DNA from: Hymenobacter terricola | GTDB taxonomy: Bacteria > Bacteroidota > Bacteroidia > Cytophagales > Hymenobacteraceae | Direction of reading: 5' to 3' | Length of the DNA: 64,000 nt | Assembly: GCF_017921975.2 (NCBI RefSeq) | Contig: NZ_JAGEMO020000009.1 | Coordinates: forward strand, 124,001-188,000 | Shown here: piece by piece, positions 43,291 through 53,292 of the stretch | Numbering within the stretch: the first letter of the stretch is position 1 | Layout of the letters: every line of letters begins with the position of its first letter | Program-made: the position numbers and the translations under genes | Notes under the pieces: generated by a model | Database searches by the model: none | What the model saw: the letters and a program-made list of their open reading frames with translations, nothing else | Told to the model about the DNA's origin: nothing

Positions 43291-45090
43291 ATGAGGAGTC
43301 TCTATTCCTGTCTGCTGCTCTTACTCTCGCTGCTGGTGGTGGGCTTCGGTGCGGCCGGAGCCGGGGCTCCCGCCGACACGGCGCGCATCGTGCACCTGCT
43401 CAGGCTGGCCGACCTGACCCTGGCCAGCCAGCCCGACAGCGCCCGCCGCTACGCCCAGCAAAGCCTGGCCCTGGCCCGGCAAGCCCACGCCCCCCGCCTG
43501 GAATCGGAAGCGCTCGAACACCTGGGCTGGCTGCATTTTGTGCGCGGCGACTACCCGGCCGCCCTCCGCACCTACCAGCAGGCGCTCACCAAAGCGCAGG
43601 CCGCGCATTTTGCCAAGGAGTGCGCCATGCTGCACGCCGATATTGGGCTGGTGCTGCAACAGGAAGGCGCCTATCCCGAGGCCCTGGAGAATGACTTGCA
43701 GGCCCTGCGCTACTACGGCGCCGTGCATGATTCCACCCATCTGGCCTACGCCATTATGAACGTGGCGTCGGTGGAGCACAACGAGCAGCACTACGCCCAG
43801 TCCGTTGCCTATTATCAGCAGGCCATTAAGCTGTTGGCCAAAAATAAGGACGAGGCCGACCTCATCACCAGCTACCAGGGCCTGGCCCTGGTGTATGCCG
43901 ACCAAGGCAAGTTCAGCGAGGCCGAAACCTATTTCCGGCGGGGCCTGGCCGTCTTTCATCGCAACAAAGACAGCACCAACGAGGCCATTGTGCTCAACAA
44001 CCTGGGCGACATCAACTCCAAGCAGAAAAATTACTTGCTGGCGCGCACGTATTTCGGCCAGGCCCTGCAGCTGGCCACCTCCAACAAAGACGAGTCGATG
44101 ATTGCGGTGTGCTGCGCCGGCCTGGCGCAAGTGCTTTACCAACAGGGAGAATACGCCAAATCCCAGGGGTATGCCCAGCGCAGTTTGGCTATTGCTGAGC
44201 GTATCAAGGCTACGCCGGTGGCCAAGGAAGTCTGCATTGTGCTGGCCAATGCATTGGCCGCGCAACGCCGGTTCGAGCCCGCGCTGGCCTTCTACAAGCA
44301 GGGCAAGCGCCTGGAAGATTCGTTGTACGGCACCAAGCACACGGCCCAGATTGATGCGCTGCGCAACCAGTACCAGCACTACCGCCGCGAGCAGGAAGAA
44401 ACGGCGCACCGCTACCTTATTCAGCAGCTGGAGCGCGACCAGCGCATCAGCCACCTCACGCTGCTGCTGGTGCTGGGAGTGAGCCTGTTTCTGCTGGCCC
44501 TGGGGCTGGGTCTGCGGCACCAGTACCGCGCCACCCGCCAGCGCGACCAGGCCCGGCAGCAGGCCCAGGAAGCCCAGCAGGCCACCGAGCGGGTCGAGCG
44601 GCTCCTCAACGAAGCCAAGCTGCAGCAGGCCGAATACGACCTGGCCCTCAACAACCAAAAGCTCACCAGTCTGGCGTTGTCGGTGATGCAAAAAGGCGAA
44701 ATCTTGCAGGAAGTGAAGGAGCGGCTGGATACCATTGCCCGCACTGCCGATGATGAGGTGCGCAAGCAGCTCATGCGGCTGCGGCAGAACATCGACCAGA
44801 ACGGCTCCTCCACTAAAGAGTGGGAGCAATTCCGGCTTATGTTCGAGGAAGTGCACCAGAATTTCTTCGCGGAGCTGCGGCGGCAGTGCCCCGAAGTGAC
44901 CCCTAATGAACTGCGGCTGGCGGCCCTGCTCAAGCTCAACTTCTCGTCCAAAGCCATGGCCGGGCTGATGGGTATTTCCGAGGAGAGCATCAAGAAGGCC
45001 CGCTACCGCCTTCGTCAAAAATTGCAATTAAGCACCACCGACAACCTGGTTGACTTCATGATGCGCCTGGAGACCAGCAAGGCTGCGTAA
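43291..45090 (+). CDS. TPR-repeat membrane regulator with C-terminal HTH
   Basis: The 599-residue protein has an N-terminal signal or anchor helix and about six TPR units (residues 35-360; e.g. LESEALEHLGWLHFVRGDY, EAIVLNNLGDINSKQKNY). One transmembrane helix follows near 388-408 (LTLLLVLGVSLFLLALGLGL), then a coiled coil (about 410-460). The C-terminal domain contains NELRLAALLKLNFSSKAMA and SEESIKKARYRLRQKL, a LuxR/GerE-like helix-turn-helix. This layout, common in Bacteroidota, fits a one-protein system with periplasmic TPR sensing and cytoplasmic DNA binding. Its targets are unknown. Confidence 0.85.
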   Translation: MRSLYSCLLLLLSLLVVGFGAAGAGAPADTARIVHLLRLADLTLASQPDSARRYAQQSLALARQAHAPRLESEALEHLGWLHFVRGDYPAALRTYQQALTKAQAAHFAKECAMLHADIGLVLQQEGAYPEALENDLQALRYYGAVHDSTHLAYAIMNVASVEHNEQHYAQSVAYYQQAIKLLAKNKDEADLITSYQGLALVYADQGKFSEAETYFRRGLAVFHRNKDSTNEAIVLNNLGDINSKQKNYLLARTYFGQALQLATSNKDESMIAVCCAGLAQVLYQQGEYAKSQGYAQRSLAIAERIKATPVAKEVCIVLANALAAQRRFEPALAFYKQGKRLEDSLYGTKHTAQIDALRNQYQHYRREQEETAHRYLIQQLERDQRISHLTLLLVLGVSLFLLALGLGLRHQYRATRQRDQARQQAQEAQQATERVERLLNEAKLQQAEYDLALNNQKLTSLALSVMQKGEILQEVKERLDTIARTADDEVRKQLMRLRQNIDQNGSSTKEWEQFRLMFEEVHQNFFAELRRQCPEVTPNELRLAALLKLNFSSKAMAGLMGISEESIKKARYRLRQKLQLSTTDNLVDFMMRLETSKAA

Positions 45091-45332
45091 TTGTTGATGG
45101 AGCCACAGGTTTTTTAGATTATTTCCAATGATTTGCGGGATTTTTGGCAATTGTCCACCTAAAGTCCGCCTGTTTATTGCGACTTGTCCACCTTGGGTAA
45201 CCCTGTCTGGACATTGGCTGGATGGGTGGAGCCAGTAGTTTTGTTGCTTCCCAATTGGCAGGTAGTCCCACCACCACCTTTGGGAAGCAATATTCTTTTA
45301 TCGGTTTCACCCCCAACCCAACTTTCCTTTTT

Positions 45333-48300
45333 ATGATGAAAACCTACTCGGCAACTGCTTTGCTTCTGCTCGGCGGCGCCAGCCTCACTCACACTGCGCA
45401 GGCCCAGGACGCGGCCCGCGCAGCCACCCCCACCACCGTGCTGGCCGAGGACGGCTCGCCGCTGCTCATCAACCTGGCCGCCACGGGCCGCACCCGTGCG
45501 CTGAGCGAAGCCTCCCAGGTATTGACCGAACAGCTCCAGCTCAAGGGCGACGACCACCTGCAGCGGACCAGCATCGAAACCGACCTGCAGGGCTTCACGC
45601 ACGAGAAATACCAGCAGTATTACAAAGGCATCAAAGTAGAGCACGCCGTCTACTCCGTGCACGCCCGCCAGGGCCAGGTGGAAACGCTGAGCGGCAAGTT
45701 CGAGCGCATTCAGGGCCTGAACACGGCGCCAACTCTTTCGGCTGCCGCCGCCTTGCAGGGCGCGTTATCGCACGTGGGCGCCCGGAAATACATGTGGGAA
45801 GTGCCCGGCGCCGGCAATGCGCTGCCCCAGGGCGAGCTGGTGATTGTGGAAAACCACCGTCCCAAGGCCGGCCAGGCCGAGGGCGCACCCGTGCTGGCCT
45901 GGAAATTCAACATCTATGCCCAGCAGCCCATTAGCCGTTCTTACGTGTACGTAGACGCGCGCTCCGGGGCAGTTGTGCTCGAAGACAAAATCATCAAGCA
46001 CGCCACGGCGGCCACGGCCACTTTTGCCACGGCTTACAGCGGCACCCGCACGCTGGCCACTGAAACGGCCACCGGCGGCTACCACCTGCGCGAATACACC
46101 CGCGGCCTGGGCATCGAAACCTATAACTGCAAGAAAAGCAACAGCTACACCGCCGCCACCGACTTTGTGGACGCCGACAACAACTGGACGGCCGCCGAGT
46201 ACAATAACGCCAATTACGACAACGTAGCCGGCGATGCTCACTTCGGCGCGCAGAGCACCTACGACTACTGGAAGAACGTATTCGGCCGCAACTCCTACGA
46301 CAACGCCGGCGCTAAAATCAAAAGCTACGTGCACTTCGACGACGTGCCCGGCGGTGCCGGCTTCGAAAACGCCTACTGGGACGGCACCGAGATGACCTAC
46401 GGCGACGGCGCCAGCACCTTCAAGCCCCTGACGGCGTTGGACGTGTGCGGCCACGAAATCGGCCACGCCGTGTGCGAAAAAACGGCTAACCTGACCTACG
46501 CCAACGAATCGGGCGCCATGAACGAAGGCCTCTCCGATATCTGGGGGGCCAGCATTGAGCAGTACACCTGCGCCGCGCTGGGCCTCACCAAGTCGACCTG
46601 GGACATTGGCGAAGACATCATGAAAGCCGGCGGCGCGTTGCGCTCGATGAGCAACCCCAACCTCTACGGCCAGCCGGCTTACTACAAAGGCCAATACTGG
46701 GCCGCCACCACCACCTCGCCCTCCAATGCCAATGACCAGGGCGGCGTGCACACCAACTCGGGCATCCTCAACTACTGGTACTACCTCATCAGCACGGGCA
46801 AAACCGGCACCAACGAGAAAGGCTTTGCCTACGCCGTAACCGGCATTGGGATTTCGGATGCGGCTAAAATCACCTTCCGCATGGAAAGCGTGTACATGAC
46901 GGCCGGCTCAAGCTACGCCAACGCTCGCACTTACTCTATTCAGGCCGCTACGGACCTGTTTGGTGCCACCGCTACCCAGACCCAGGCCGTCACCAACGCC
47001 TGGTACGCCGTGGGCATCGGCGCTGCCTATGGCGGCGGCACCACTACGTCGCCTTACTGCACCTCGCAGGGCGCCAGCGTGGCCTACGAATACCTCGCCC
47101 AAGTGGCCCTGGGCAGCATAAACCGCACTTCGGGGGCCGACGGCGGCTACTACGACGGCACGGTCCTCGGCACCAGCGTGGCCCAGGGTTCGGTCCAGAC
47201 CATCACCTACAAAGCCGGCTTCGTATCGAGCGCCTACACCGAAAACGTGAAAGTATACATCGACTGGAATCAGAACGGCACCTTCACCGATGCCGGTGAA
47301 ACCGTGGTTTCGGCCACTACGGCCACCACCACCGCCCAAACGGCTTCCTTCACCGTGCCCGCCACGGCCACCGCCGGCAAAACCCGCATGCGGGTAGTGC
47401 TGAGCGACAACGCCGCTACCACCAGCTGCGGCAGCTACAGCTACGGCGAAACCGAAGACTACTCCGTGACGGTGACTACCGGCACGGGCACTACCTGCGG
47501 CGTGCCCACGGGCCTGACCAGCAGCGGCCTCACCGGCAGCGGCGCTACAGTGGCCTGGACGGCTGTGAGCGGTGCTTCGTCCTACAACGTGCAGTACCGC
47601 GTATCGGGCGGCAGCACCTGGACCAGCACCACCAGCACCACCACCAGCAAGGCCCTGACCGGCCTGGCCGCCTCCACCACGTATGAGTTCCAGGTGCAGA
47701 CCGTCTGCTCCGGGGGCAACAGTGCCTTCAGCGCCTCGGGCACCTTCACCACTACGGCTGCTACCGTTGCGTATTGCGCCAGCCAGGGCACCAGCGTAGC
47801 CTACGAGTACATCGACCTAGTGAGCCTGGGCAGCACCAGCCGCACTTCGGGCGCCGATGGCGGCTACTACAACGGCACGGCCCTGAGCACCAGCGTGGCC
47901 GCCGGCTCGGCCCAGACCATCAGCTTCTCGGCCGGCTTCGTGGGCACGGCCTACTCGGAGTACTTCAAAGTGTACATCGACTACAACCACAACGGCGTGT
48001 TCACCGATGCTGGTGAGTTGGTCGTATCGGCGGCGGCCAGCACCGCCGCTACTACCCGCACGGGCTCCTTCACGGTGCCCGCTTCGGCCAAGAGCGGCGC
48101 CACCCGCCTGCGCGTGGTGATGAGCGACAACAGCGCCACTACCAGCTGCGGCAGCTTCAGCTACGGCGAAACCGAGGATTATACCCTCAACATCACCGGT
48201 GGCACTTTCGCCCTGACCGGCTCCGCCATCGGCGGCTCGGCTACGTTGGCTGTCTACCCCAACCCGGCCACGGACCGCCTCCACCTGACGCTGCCCGACA

Positions 48301-48470
48301 ACGCCGAGCCGGTAACCGTGACCTTGCTCGATGCCCGCGGTGCTACCGTAACCGGCACCCGCTACGAAGGCAACGGCCAACTTAACCTGGCCGGCCTGGC
48401 CAACGGCCTGTACGTGGTGCGCGTGAGCGATGGGACGAACATCTTCACCCAGCGTTTCGTGAAGCAATAA
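45333..48470 (+). CDS. M4 (thermolysin-type) metallopeptidase with GEVED/FN3 modules and T9SS sorting domain
   Basis: The ATG at 45333 gives 1045 residues. The order is: signal peptide (ends near TAQAQ), FTP/PepSY-type propeptide (about 30-220), M4 catalytic domain with HEIGH at 374-378 and the third zinc ligand Glu398 (MNEGLSD), and the catalytic His in GVHTNSGI. Next come a GEVED domain (about 575-714), a fibronectin type III domain (722-808), a second GEVED domain (814-954) and a type A T9SS C-terminal sorting domain (VYPNPATDRL, LANGLYVVRV, QRFVKQ). It is secreted and probably surface-attached or released as an endopeptidase. A terminator follows. Confidence 0.92.
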   Translation: MMKTYSATALLLLGGASLTHTAQAQDAARAATPTTVLAEDGSPLLINLAATGRTRALSEASQVLTEQLQLKGDDHLQRTSIETDLQGFTHEKYQQYYKGIKVEHAVYSVHARQGQVETLSGKFERIQGLNTAPTLSAAAALQGALSHVGARKYMWEVPGAGNALPQGELVIVENHRPKAGQAEGAPVLAWKFNIYAQQPISRSYVYVDARSGAVVLEDKIIKHATAATATFATAYSGTRTLATETATGGYHLREYTRGLGIETYNCKKSNSYTAATDFVDADNNWTAAEYNNANYDNVAGDAHFGAQSTYDYWKNVFGRNSYDNAGAKIKSYVHFDDVPGGAGFENAYWDGTEMTYGDGASTFKPLTALDVCGHEIGHAVCEKTANLTYANESGAMNEGLSDIWGASIEQYTCAALGLTKSTWDIGEDIMKAGGALRSMSNPNLYGQPAYYKGQYWAATTTSPSNANDQGGVHTNSGILNYWYYLISTGKTGTNEKGFAYAVTGIGISDAAKITFRMESVYMTAGSSYANARTYSIQAATDLFGATATQTQAVTNAWYAVGIGAAYGGGTTTSPYCTSQGASVAYEYLAQVALGSINRTSGADGGYYDGTVLGTSVAQGSVQTITYKAGFVSSAYTENVKVYIDWNQNGTFTDAGETVVSATTATTTAQTASFTVPATATAGKTRMRVVLSDNAATTSCGSYSYGETEDYSVTVTTGTGTTCGVPTGLTSSGLTGSGATVAWTAVSGASSYNVQYRVSGGSTWTSTTSTTTSKALTGLAASTTYEFQVQTVCSGGNSAFSASGTFTTTAATVAYCASQGTSVAYEYIDLVSLGSTSRTSGADGGYYNGTALSTSVAAGSAQTISFSAGFVGTAYSEYFKVYIDYNHNGVFTDAGELVVSAAASTAATTRTGSFTVPASAKSGATRLRVVMSDNSATTSCGSFSYGETEDYTLNITGGTFALTGSAIGGSATLAVYPNPATDRLHLTLPDNAEPVTVTLLDARGATVTGTRYEGNGQLNLAGLANGLYVVRVSDGTNIFTQRFVKQ

Positions 48471-48496
48471 GTCAATACTGCTTCACTTTCTAGAAA

Positions 48497-48528
48497 GCAG
48501 CCCGGCTCTCCAGCCGGGCTGCTTTTTT
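48497..48528 (+). terminator. Rho-independent terminator of the M4 peptidase gene
   Basis: A perfect stem AGCAGCCCGGCT / AGCCGGGCTGCT with a 4-base loop is followed by six T residues. Confidence 0.9.
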
Positions 48529-48590
48529 GTGCGCTTTTCCGACTTCCCTCCGGGCATCGCCGGCCTCCTGTCAAGGTGCTTTGAAACTGA

Positions 48591-48622
48591 AAAACCCCGC
48601 CTGCTCATCGCAAACGGGGTTT
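48591..48622 (-). terminator. Terminator downstream of the DUF305 pseudogene
   Basis: On the minus strand AAACCCCG and CGGGGTTT form a stem followed by further T residues, right after the decayed DUF305 reading frame. It would end the copper operon transcript. Confidence 0.65.
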
Positions 48623-49140
48623 AAAGCGGAGATGGACCAGCAGGGCTTCGGAGTTGTCGATGGCCGCCTGGTGGTCTACCATCAGCTGGGCAAAGTCCTT
48701 AGTCGGGCCGGCCCGTGATGGCGCGCTGGTCGCTGCTGGCCATCATCTTATCCATATCGGTTTTCTAAAGCTGGGTAAATTGCGGCACCAACGGCTGCTG
48801 GGGCTGGTGGCCGCTGAGGAAGGCGTTGAACTGCGTGATTTCGGCCTGCTGCGGGGTGATGATGGGTTGGGCCGTCGTTTTCATTTCCTGGTTGGTGCCG
48901 CTTTTCAGCTCTTCCTGGGCCATTTGATGGCCGTCTAATGGTGCAGCACCGTCTGGGAAGCGTAGGCGTGGCCGGGGTCCTGGTTTTGGCCTGCGCGTCC
49001 ATTTTTGTCGTCATGTCCGTCATAATGGTCATGTACACGCTTGCGTGGGCGGGGTCCATGTCATGGTTTTTCATGCAGGGAACCAAAAACAGCCCGAACG
49101 AGGCCAGCGCGAGCAGGGTGAACGGGAACGGGGAATAGAT
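48605..49140 (-). pseudogene. Decayed DUF305 lipoprotein gene at the end of the copper operon
   Basis: A DUF305 protein can be read only by changing frames. Segments in order: a signal-like LLALASFGLFLVPC; NHDMDPAHASVYMTIMTDM; a frame shift to DPGHAYASQTVLHH, then an in-frame TAG where Gln is expected; TAIK and a one-base loss; MAQEELKSGTNQEMKTTAQ; a second stop after VPQFTQL; MDKMMASSDQRAITG; a stop and frame shift; then KDFAQLMVDHQAAIDNSEALL. The HH and H-x-A-x-D pairs of the family are recognisable. At least two stops and three shifts make it nonfunctional as one protein. An intact DUF305 gene lies at 56307-57128. Confidence 0.85.
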
Positions 49141-49229
49141 ATTATGAAGATTTAATGAGCCCTCTTAATGCCCTTGCCGGCCGCTTGGATTTTACACATC
49201 CGTGCCATTTACTTGCATAGTTTCCAGCT

Positions 49230-49865
49230 CTAAATCAGCGAATCCAGGCTGCGCCGGGCGTGGCTGGCGGGGCCCAGGCGCTGAAACTCAGTCGGGGTAA
49301 GGCCCGTCACCTGCCGGAACTGCCGCGACAAGTGCGCCGGGCTGCTATAGCCCAGTTGCTGGGCCACTTCGGCCATGGGCAACTCACCGTAGCCAATCAG
49401 CTCCTTGGCCCGCTCCACCTTCTGGCGGATGATGAATTTCTCAATCGTGAGGCCCTCGGAAGCGGAGAACAAATGGGAAAGATAGTGGTAGTCCTTCTCC
49501 AGGCGCTCCACCAGATAGTCCGAGTAGTTCAGGAGGCGCGGGCCGGGCGGGGGGTAGTGCACCAGGGCCACCAGCAGGGTTTTGATGCGGTCCACGAGTT
49601 GGTCGCGGAGGTCTTCCAGCAGGGCAAATCCGGCCTCCTGTAAGCTGGCCCGAATGGCGGCCCAGTCGGGAGCCGCGCCGTCGGGCGTCGACACGTCGGC
49701 CTCGCCCAGCGCTACGCGGTGCACGGTAAGGCCCAGCGCTGCCAGCTCTTCGCCCACTACCCGGATGCACTGCGGGCAAACCATATTCTTAATCAGCAGC
49801 CGGTGCGAGCCGGGCGGGGGCAGAACGTGGGCAATGCTGACGTCGGCTTTCATGGGATGCGGCAT
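49230..49865 (-). CDS. AraC-type regulator with N-terminal HMA-like CPQC domain
   Basis: The 211-residue product joins two domains. Residues 20-85 resemble a heavy-metal-associated domain: LLIKNMVCPQCIRVVGEEL (CPQC near residue 30), TVHRVALGEADV and LQEAGFALL. Residues 110-205 form an AraC/XylS double helix-turn-helix (LTIEKFIIRQKVERAKELI, EVAQQLGYSSPAHLSRQFRQVTGLTPTEF). It is probably a copper- or silver-responsive activator. Its ATG overlaps the stop of the cupredoxin gene by one base, so it belongs to the copA operon and may act on it. A relative lies at 63626. Confidence 0.82.
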   Translation of the reverse strand: MPHPMKADVSIAHVLPPPGSHRLLIKNMVCPQCIRVVGEELAALGLTVHRVALGEADVSTPDGAAPDWAAIRASLQEAGFALLEDLRDQLVDRIKTLLVALVHYPPPGPRLLNYSDYLVERLEKDYHYLSHLFSASEGLTIEKFIIRQKVERAKELIGYGELPMAEVAQQLGYSSPAHLSRQFRQVTGLTPTEFQRLGPASHARRSLDSLI

Positions 49866-50242
49866 TATTTCACCACTAAGCTACCCCGCAACATGCCCAT
49901 GCCGCAGGTGAACGGAAACGTCCCGGCCTCTTTTGGCAGCAGCTCCACCAAGGTAGTTTTGAAGGCCGGCAGGTCGCGACGGATGCTGAAATCGGGCATC
50001 AACAGCTCCTCCGAGCAGCTGTTTTCCTCGTCGCGGTAAAAGCTCAGCTGCACGGGCTTGCCTTTTTCTACTTCGATGACGTCGGGTGAGTAGCCGCCCT
50101 TCACGGTGATGGCCACCTCCTGCACGCCACTGGTGGAAGAAACGGCACTGGCCGTCTGGCGGGCCGAAAAAAAGAAGTACCATAGCACGAAGGCGACCAG
50201 GCCCAGGCCAACTACGGTAACAATGATGGCGGTCGTATCCAT
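49865..50242 (-). CDS. Membrane-anchored cupredoxin-like protein
   Basis: The ATG at 50242 gives 125 residues: an N-terminal anchor helix (IIVTVVGLGLVAFVLWYFFF) and a cupredoxin beta-sandwich. The core has VEKGKPVQLSFYRDEENSCSEEL and FPFTCGMGMLRGSLVV, a type found beside copper ATPases. The likely metal ligands are Cys in FTCGMGM, the nearby Met residues, and Cys in SCSEE; the classic His pair is not visible. The domain faces outside the cytoplasm and may pass copper to or from CopA. Confidence 0.78.
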   Translation of the reverse strand: MDTTAIIVTVVGLGLVAFVLWYFFFSARQTASAVSSTSGVQEVAITVKGGYSPDVIEVEKGKPVQLSFYRDEENSCSEELLMPDFSIRRDLPAFKTTLVELLPKEAGTFPFTCGMGMLRGSLVVK

Positions 50243-50243
50243 T

Positions 50244-50345
50244 TTGGAGTTAAAAGCTAACAGTGAAGAGTTAAAAGCAGGAGCGAAAAAAGAGTCAGGT
50301 AAAGGGAGTTGCCTTTTCACTCTTCACTCTTAACTTTTAACTGAA
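50244..50345. repeat. AGTTAAAAG/CTTTTAACT inverted repeat overlapping the copA 3' end
   Basis: AGTTAAAAGCTAACAGTGAA and GAGTTAAAAG on the left are mirrored by CTCTTCACTCTTAACTTTTAACT on the right. The right arm provides the last codons and the TAA stop of copA. A second repeat of this type lies at 60212-60276. Confidence 0.8.
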
Positions 50346-52615
50346 AAGCCGCGCAGGCGCAGCGAGTTGGTCAGCACCGATACCGAGCTAAGAGCCATGG
50401 CCCCGGCCGCCAGCATGGGCGAGAGCAGGAGGCCGAAGAAGGGGTAGAGAAGGCCCGCCGCGATGGGAATGCCCAGCGTGTTGTAGATGAAAGCAAAAAA
50501 CAGGTTCTGCTTGATGGTGCGGATGGTCTGGCGGCTCAGCTCGATGGCCGTTACCACGCCGTTCAAATCGGAGCGCATGAGTGTGATGCCGGCGGCTTCC
50601 ATCGCCACATCGGTGCCCGAGCCGATGGCCAGCCCGATATCGGCCTGGGCCAGCGCGGGGGCATCGTTGATGCCGTCGCCGACCATGGCCACGATGCGGC
50701 CTTCGGCTTGCAGCGCCTTCACCTTGCCGGCTTTGTCCTGGGGCAGCACCTCGGCGAAGTAGCGCGTGATGCCCACCTGCCCGGCCACCTGGGCGGCCGT
50801 TTCCGGGTTGTCGCCCGTCATCATCACCACCTCGATGCCCAGCCCCTGGAGCTTCTTGATGGCGGCGGCCGAGGTATCGCGCACGGTATCGGCCACGCCC
50901 AACAGGCCCACGGCCTGGCCCGCCACAGCTACGTACAGCACGGTTTTGGCCCGGCTCAGCAGCTGCTCGGCCTGGGCAATCAGGGGAGGGGAGAGGGTAA
51001 TGTTTTCGTCGGCCAGCAGGCGGCGGTTCCCAATTAGCACGGCTTGGCCGTCCACACTGGCGGCGGCCCCTTTGCCTTCTATGGCCCGGAAGCTGGTGGC
51101 AGTTAGGCGGGGCCCGCCCTGGGCGTCGGCGTGGCGCACCACGGCTTCGGCCAGCGGGTGCTCACTCTGCCGCTCCACGGCAGCCACCATTTGCAGCAGC
51201 TGGCCGGCCTCCCGGGCCGCCCCGGCAGGGCCGGGCAGCGTCCAGAAATCCGTCACGGCGGGCTCGCCCTTGGTAATGGTGCCGGTTTTATCGAGCAGCA
51301 CGGTATCTACTTTGTAGGCCTTTTCCAGGGCTTCGGCATTGCGGATGAGCACGCCGTGCTCGGCCCCTTTGCCGGTGCTCACCATGATGGCCGTGGGTGT
51401 GGCCAGCCCCAGCGCGCAGGGGCAGGCAATGATGAGCACGGCCACGAAATTGACCAGCGCCAGCGGCAGGCGCGTGCCCAGCGGGGCCAAATCAAACCAA
51501 ATGACGAAGGTGAGGATGGCAATAACCACGACCGTAGGTACGAAAATGGCGCTCACTTTGTCGGCCAGCCGCTGAATGGGGGCGCGGCTGCCCTGGGCAT
51601 CTTCCACCAGCTTCACAATCTGCGAAAGCATGGTATCGGCCCCGACTTTCGTCACGCGAAAGCGGAAGGAGCCGGTTTTGTTGAGGGTGGCCCCGAATAC
51701 GGGGTCACCGGCGTTCTTTTCCACGGGCAGGCTCTCGCCGGTTAGCATGGCCTCGTCCAGGGAGGAATGCCCTTCGGTGATGAGGCCGTCGGTGGCCACC
51801 TTCTCGCCGGGGCGCACCACCACAATGTCGCCGAGCTGCACCTGCTCGATGGGCACGTCGACTTCCGCGCCATCGGGGCGCGCCACGCGGGCCGTTTTGG
51901 CTTGCAGGCCGATGAGGGATTTGATGGCCGCCGACGTCTGGGTTTTGGCCCGCAGCTCCAGCACCTTGCCCAGCAGAATCAGGGCAATGATGGTGGCCGT
52001 GGTGTCGTAATACACCTCCGGCACGAGGCCCCGGCTGGTAAAAAAGCCGGGTACCACCGTCGCCGCCAGACTATACAGAAAGGCTGCGCCGGTGCCCACG
52101 GCAATGAGCGTATCCATGTTGGCGGCCCGGTGCTTGAAGCCGTTCCAGGCCGAAACGTAGAATTCGCGCCCGCTGTAGAGCAGCACCGGCAGCGTGAGCA
52201 ACAGCAGGGCGTAGTTGAGCCACTGCATGTTGATGCGCTGCATCATGGCCGGCCAGAGCATGAGCATGCTCAGCGGCATGATGATGACGGCCAGGCCCAC
52301 GGCAACCCCGAAGCGGCGTTTGAGCTTTTGGTAGGCCAGCGCTTTCTGGCGGTCGATTTCGGCGCCGCGCTCGGCGGCGCTGGTGTCGGGGGCACGCTCG
52401 GTCACGCCGTAGCCGGCGTTGATGACGGCTTCCTTCAGGGTGGCGGGGGAGGCCTGGGTGGGCAGGTAGTCGACGGTGGCCTTTTCGGTGGCATAGTTGA
52501 CCATGGCCCGCTGCACGCCCGGCGTGCGGCTGAGCGACTTCTCGACGAAAGCCGCGCACGAGGCGCAGGTCATGCCTTCGATGTCGAGGGTTTCAGTTTT
52601 GGTGGCAGGTTCCAT
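50330..52615 (-). CDS. copA: Copper-translocating P1B-type ATPase
   Basis: The 761-residue protein has one N-terminal HMA domain with GMTCASC at residues 14-20, about eight transmembrane helices, a TGE motif near 292, the CPC metal-transport motif at 398-400, the phosphorylation motif DKTGT at 442-446 and a GDGIND hinge. The C-P-C motif and HMA domain indicate Cu(I)/Ag(I) export driven by ATP. It begins a minus-strand operon: copA, cupredoxin, HMA-AraC, DUF305 pseudogene. Its last residues (FSVKS) and stop codon lie in a dispersed repeat, so the original C terminus may have been replaced. Confidence 0.93.
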   Translation of the reverse strand: MEPATKTETLDIEGMTCASCAAFVEKSLSRTPGVQRAMVNYATEKATVDYLPTQASPATLKEAVINAGYGVTERAPDTSAAERGAEIDRQKALAYQKLKRRFGVAVGLAVIIMPLSMLMLWPAMMQRINMQWLNYALLLLTLPVLLYSGREFYVSAWNGFKHRAANMDTLIAVGTGAAFLYSLAATVVPGFFTSRGLVPEVYYDTTATIIALILLGKVLELRAKTQTSAAIKSLIGLQAKTARVARPDGAEVDVPIEQVQLGDIVVVRPGEKVATDGLITEGHSSLDEAMLTGESLPVEKNAGDPVFGATLNKTGSFRFRVTKVGADTMLSQIVKLVEDAQGSRAPIQRLADKVSAIFVPTVVVIAILTFVIWFDLAPLGTRLPLALVNFVAVLIIACPCALGLATPTAIMVSTGKGAEHGVLIRNAEALEKAYKVDTVLLDKTGTITKGEPAVTDFWTLPGPAGAAREAGQLLQMVAAVERQSEHPLAEAVVRHADAQGGPRLTATSFRAIEGKGAAASVDGQAVLIGNRRLLADENITLSPPLIAQAEQLLSRAKTVLYVAVAGQAVGLLGVADTVRDTSAAAIKKLQGLGIEVVMMTGDNPETAAQVAGQVGITRYFAEVLPQDKAGKVKALQAEGRIVAMVGDGINDAPALAQADIGLAIGSGTDVAMEAAGITLMRSDLNGVVTAIELSRQTIRTIKQNLFFAFIYNTLGIPIAAGLLYPFFGLLLSPMLAAGAMALSSVSVLTNSLRLRGFSVKS

Positions 52616-52801
52616 AAAAGCGGCGTAATGAGGGATTCCCGAGCCTTTTAGCCAATTGGCAACAGCCCATAATCACCTTACAAAGGAACGGTGCTGCTCG
52701 CTCGAAGTTGGTACTAAATACCGCTCCTGAATTGCATAATTTGACGGGATACCATTTTTCTAATTTGCCACGCCGCACTACTTTCCAACGATGACCCTGC
52801 T

Positions 52802-53281
52802 TTAGAATGAAGCGATGGTTTGCCGGCGCGCTTCCGCGAATGCCGTCAATTCATGCAGGCAAGCGGTGAACTCCGCCAGCCTTGGTGGCCCTAGTACATT
52901 TCCAAAGGCGCGCTCCAGGTCTACTAAGGTGCTAGCCAGGTAGGATAAAAAGCCTTCTCCCCGTGGAGTCAACCGCACTAGTTGGGCCCGATTATCAGTC
53001 GCATCAGGTTCGAGGCCCACGTAGCCGCTGGTAAACAGCTCCTTGACCAATCGACCCATTGTTTGCTTGGTCACCTGAGCCCGCTCGGCCAGTATACTCG
53101 CACGGGTTCCCGTCGGGTCAAGGTTGCGCAGCAGTTGTACGTGGCTACTTCTCAAATCAGGGTAGCCATCGGTGGCCCACCGGTGTTCGCTGAGGTAAGC
53201 AAGCAGCCGCGAAAAGTGGTGGATGTGGCCCGCCAGGTTCTTTTCAGATATCTGTTGGGTTAGCAAAGCGAAGGTATTCAT
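52802..53281 (-). CDS. MarR family transcriptional regulator
   Basis: The ATG at 53281 gives 159 residues. A winged helix-turn-helix is clear: ASILAERAQVTKQTMGRLVKEL, then GYVGLEPDATDNRAQLVRLTPRGEGFL (the wing with the DxRAxxVxLT motif). MarR proteins usually repress neighbouring genes until a small ligand binds. The divergent flavin-reductase gene is the likely target. A pair of 20-base direct repeats lies between them. Confidence 0.88.
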   Translation of the reverse strand: MNTFALLTQQISEKNLAGHIHHFSRLLAYLSEHRWATDGYPDLRSSHVQLLRNLDPTGTRASILAERAQVTKQTMGRLVKELFTSGYVGLEPDATDNRAQLVRLTPRGEGFLSYLASTLVDLERAFGNVLGPPRLAEFTACLHELTAFAEARRQTIASF

Positions 53282-53292
53282 GAACAAATTTA

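Noticed and set aside
43321..45027. A 568-codon open frame on the minus strand
   Set aside because: It is antisense to the TPR-HTH regulator, whose repeats and helix-turn-helix are clear.
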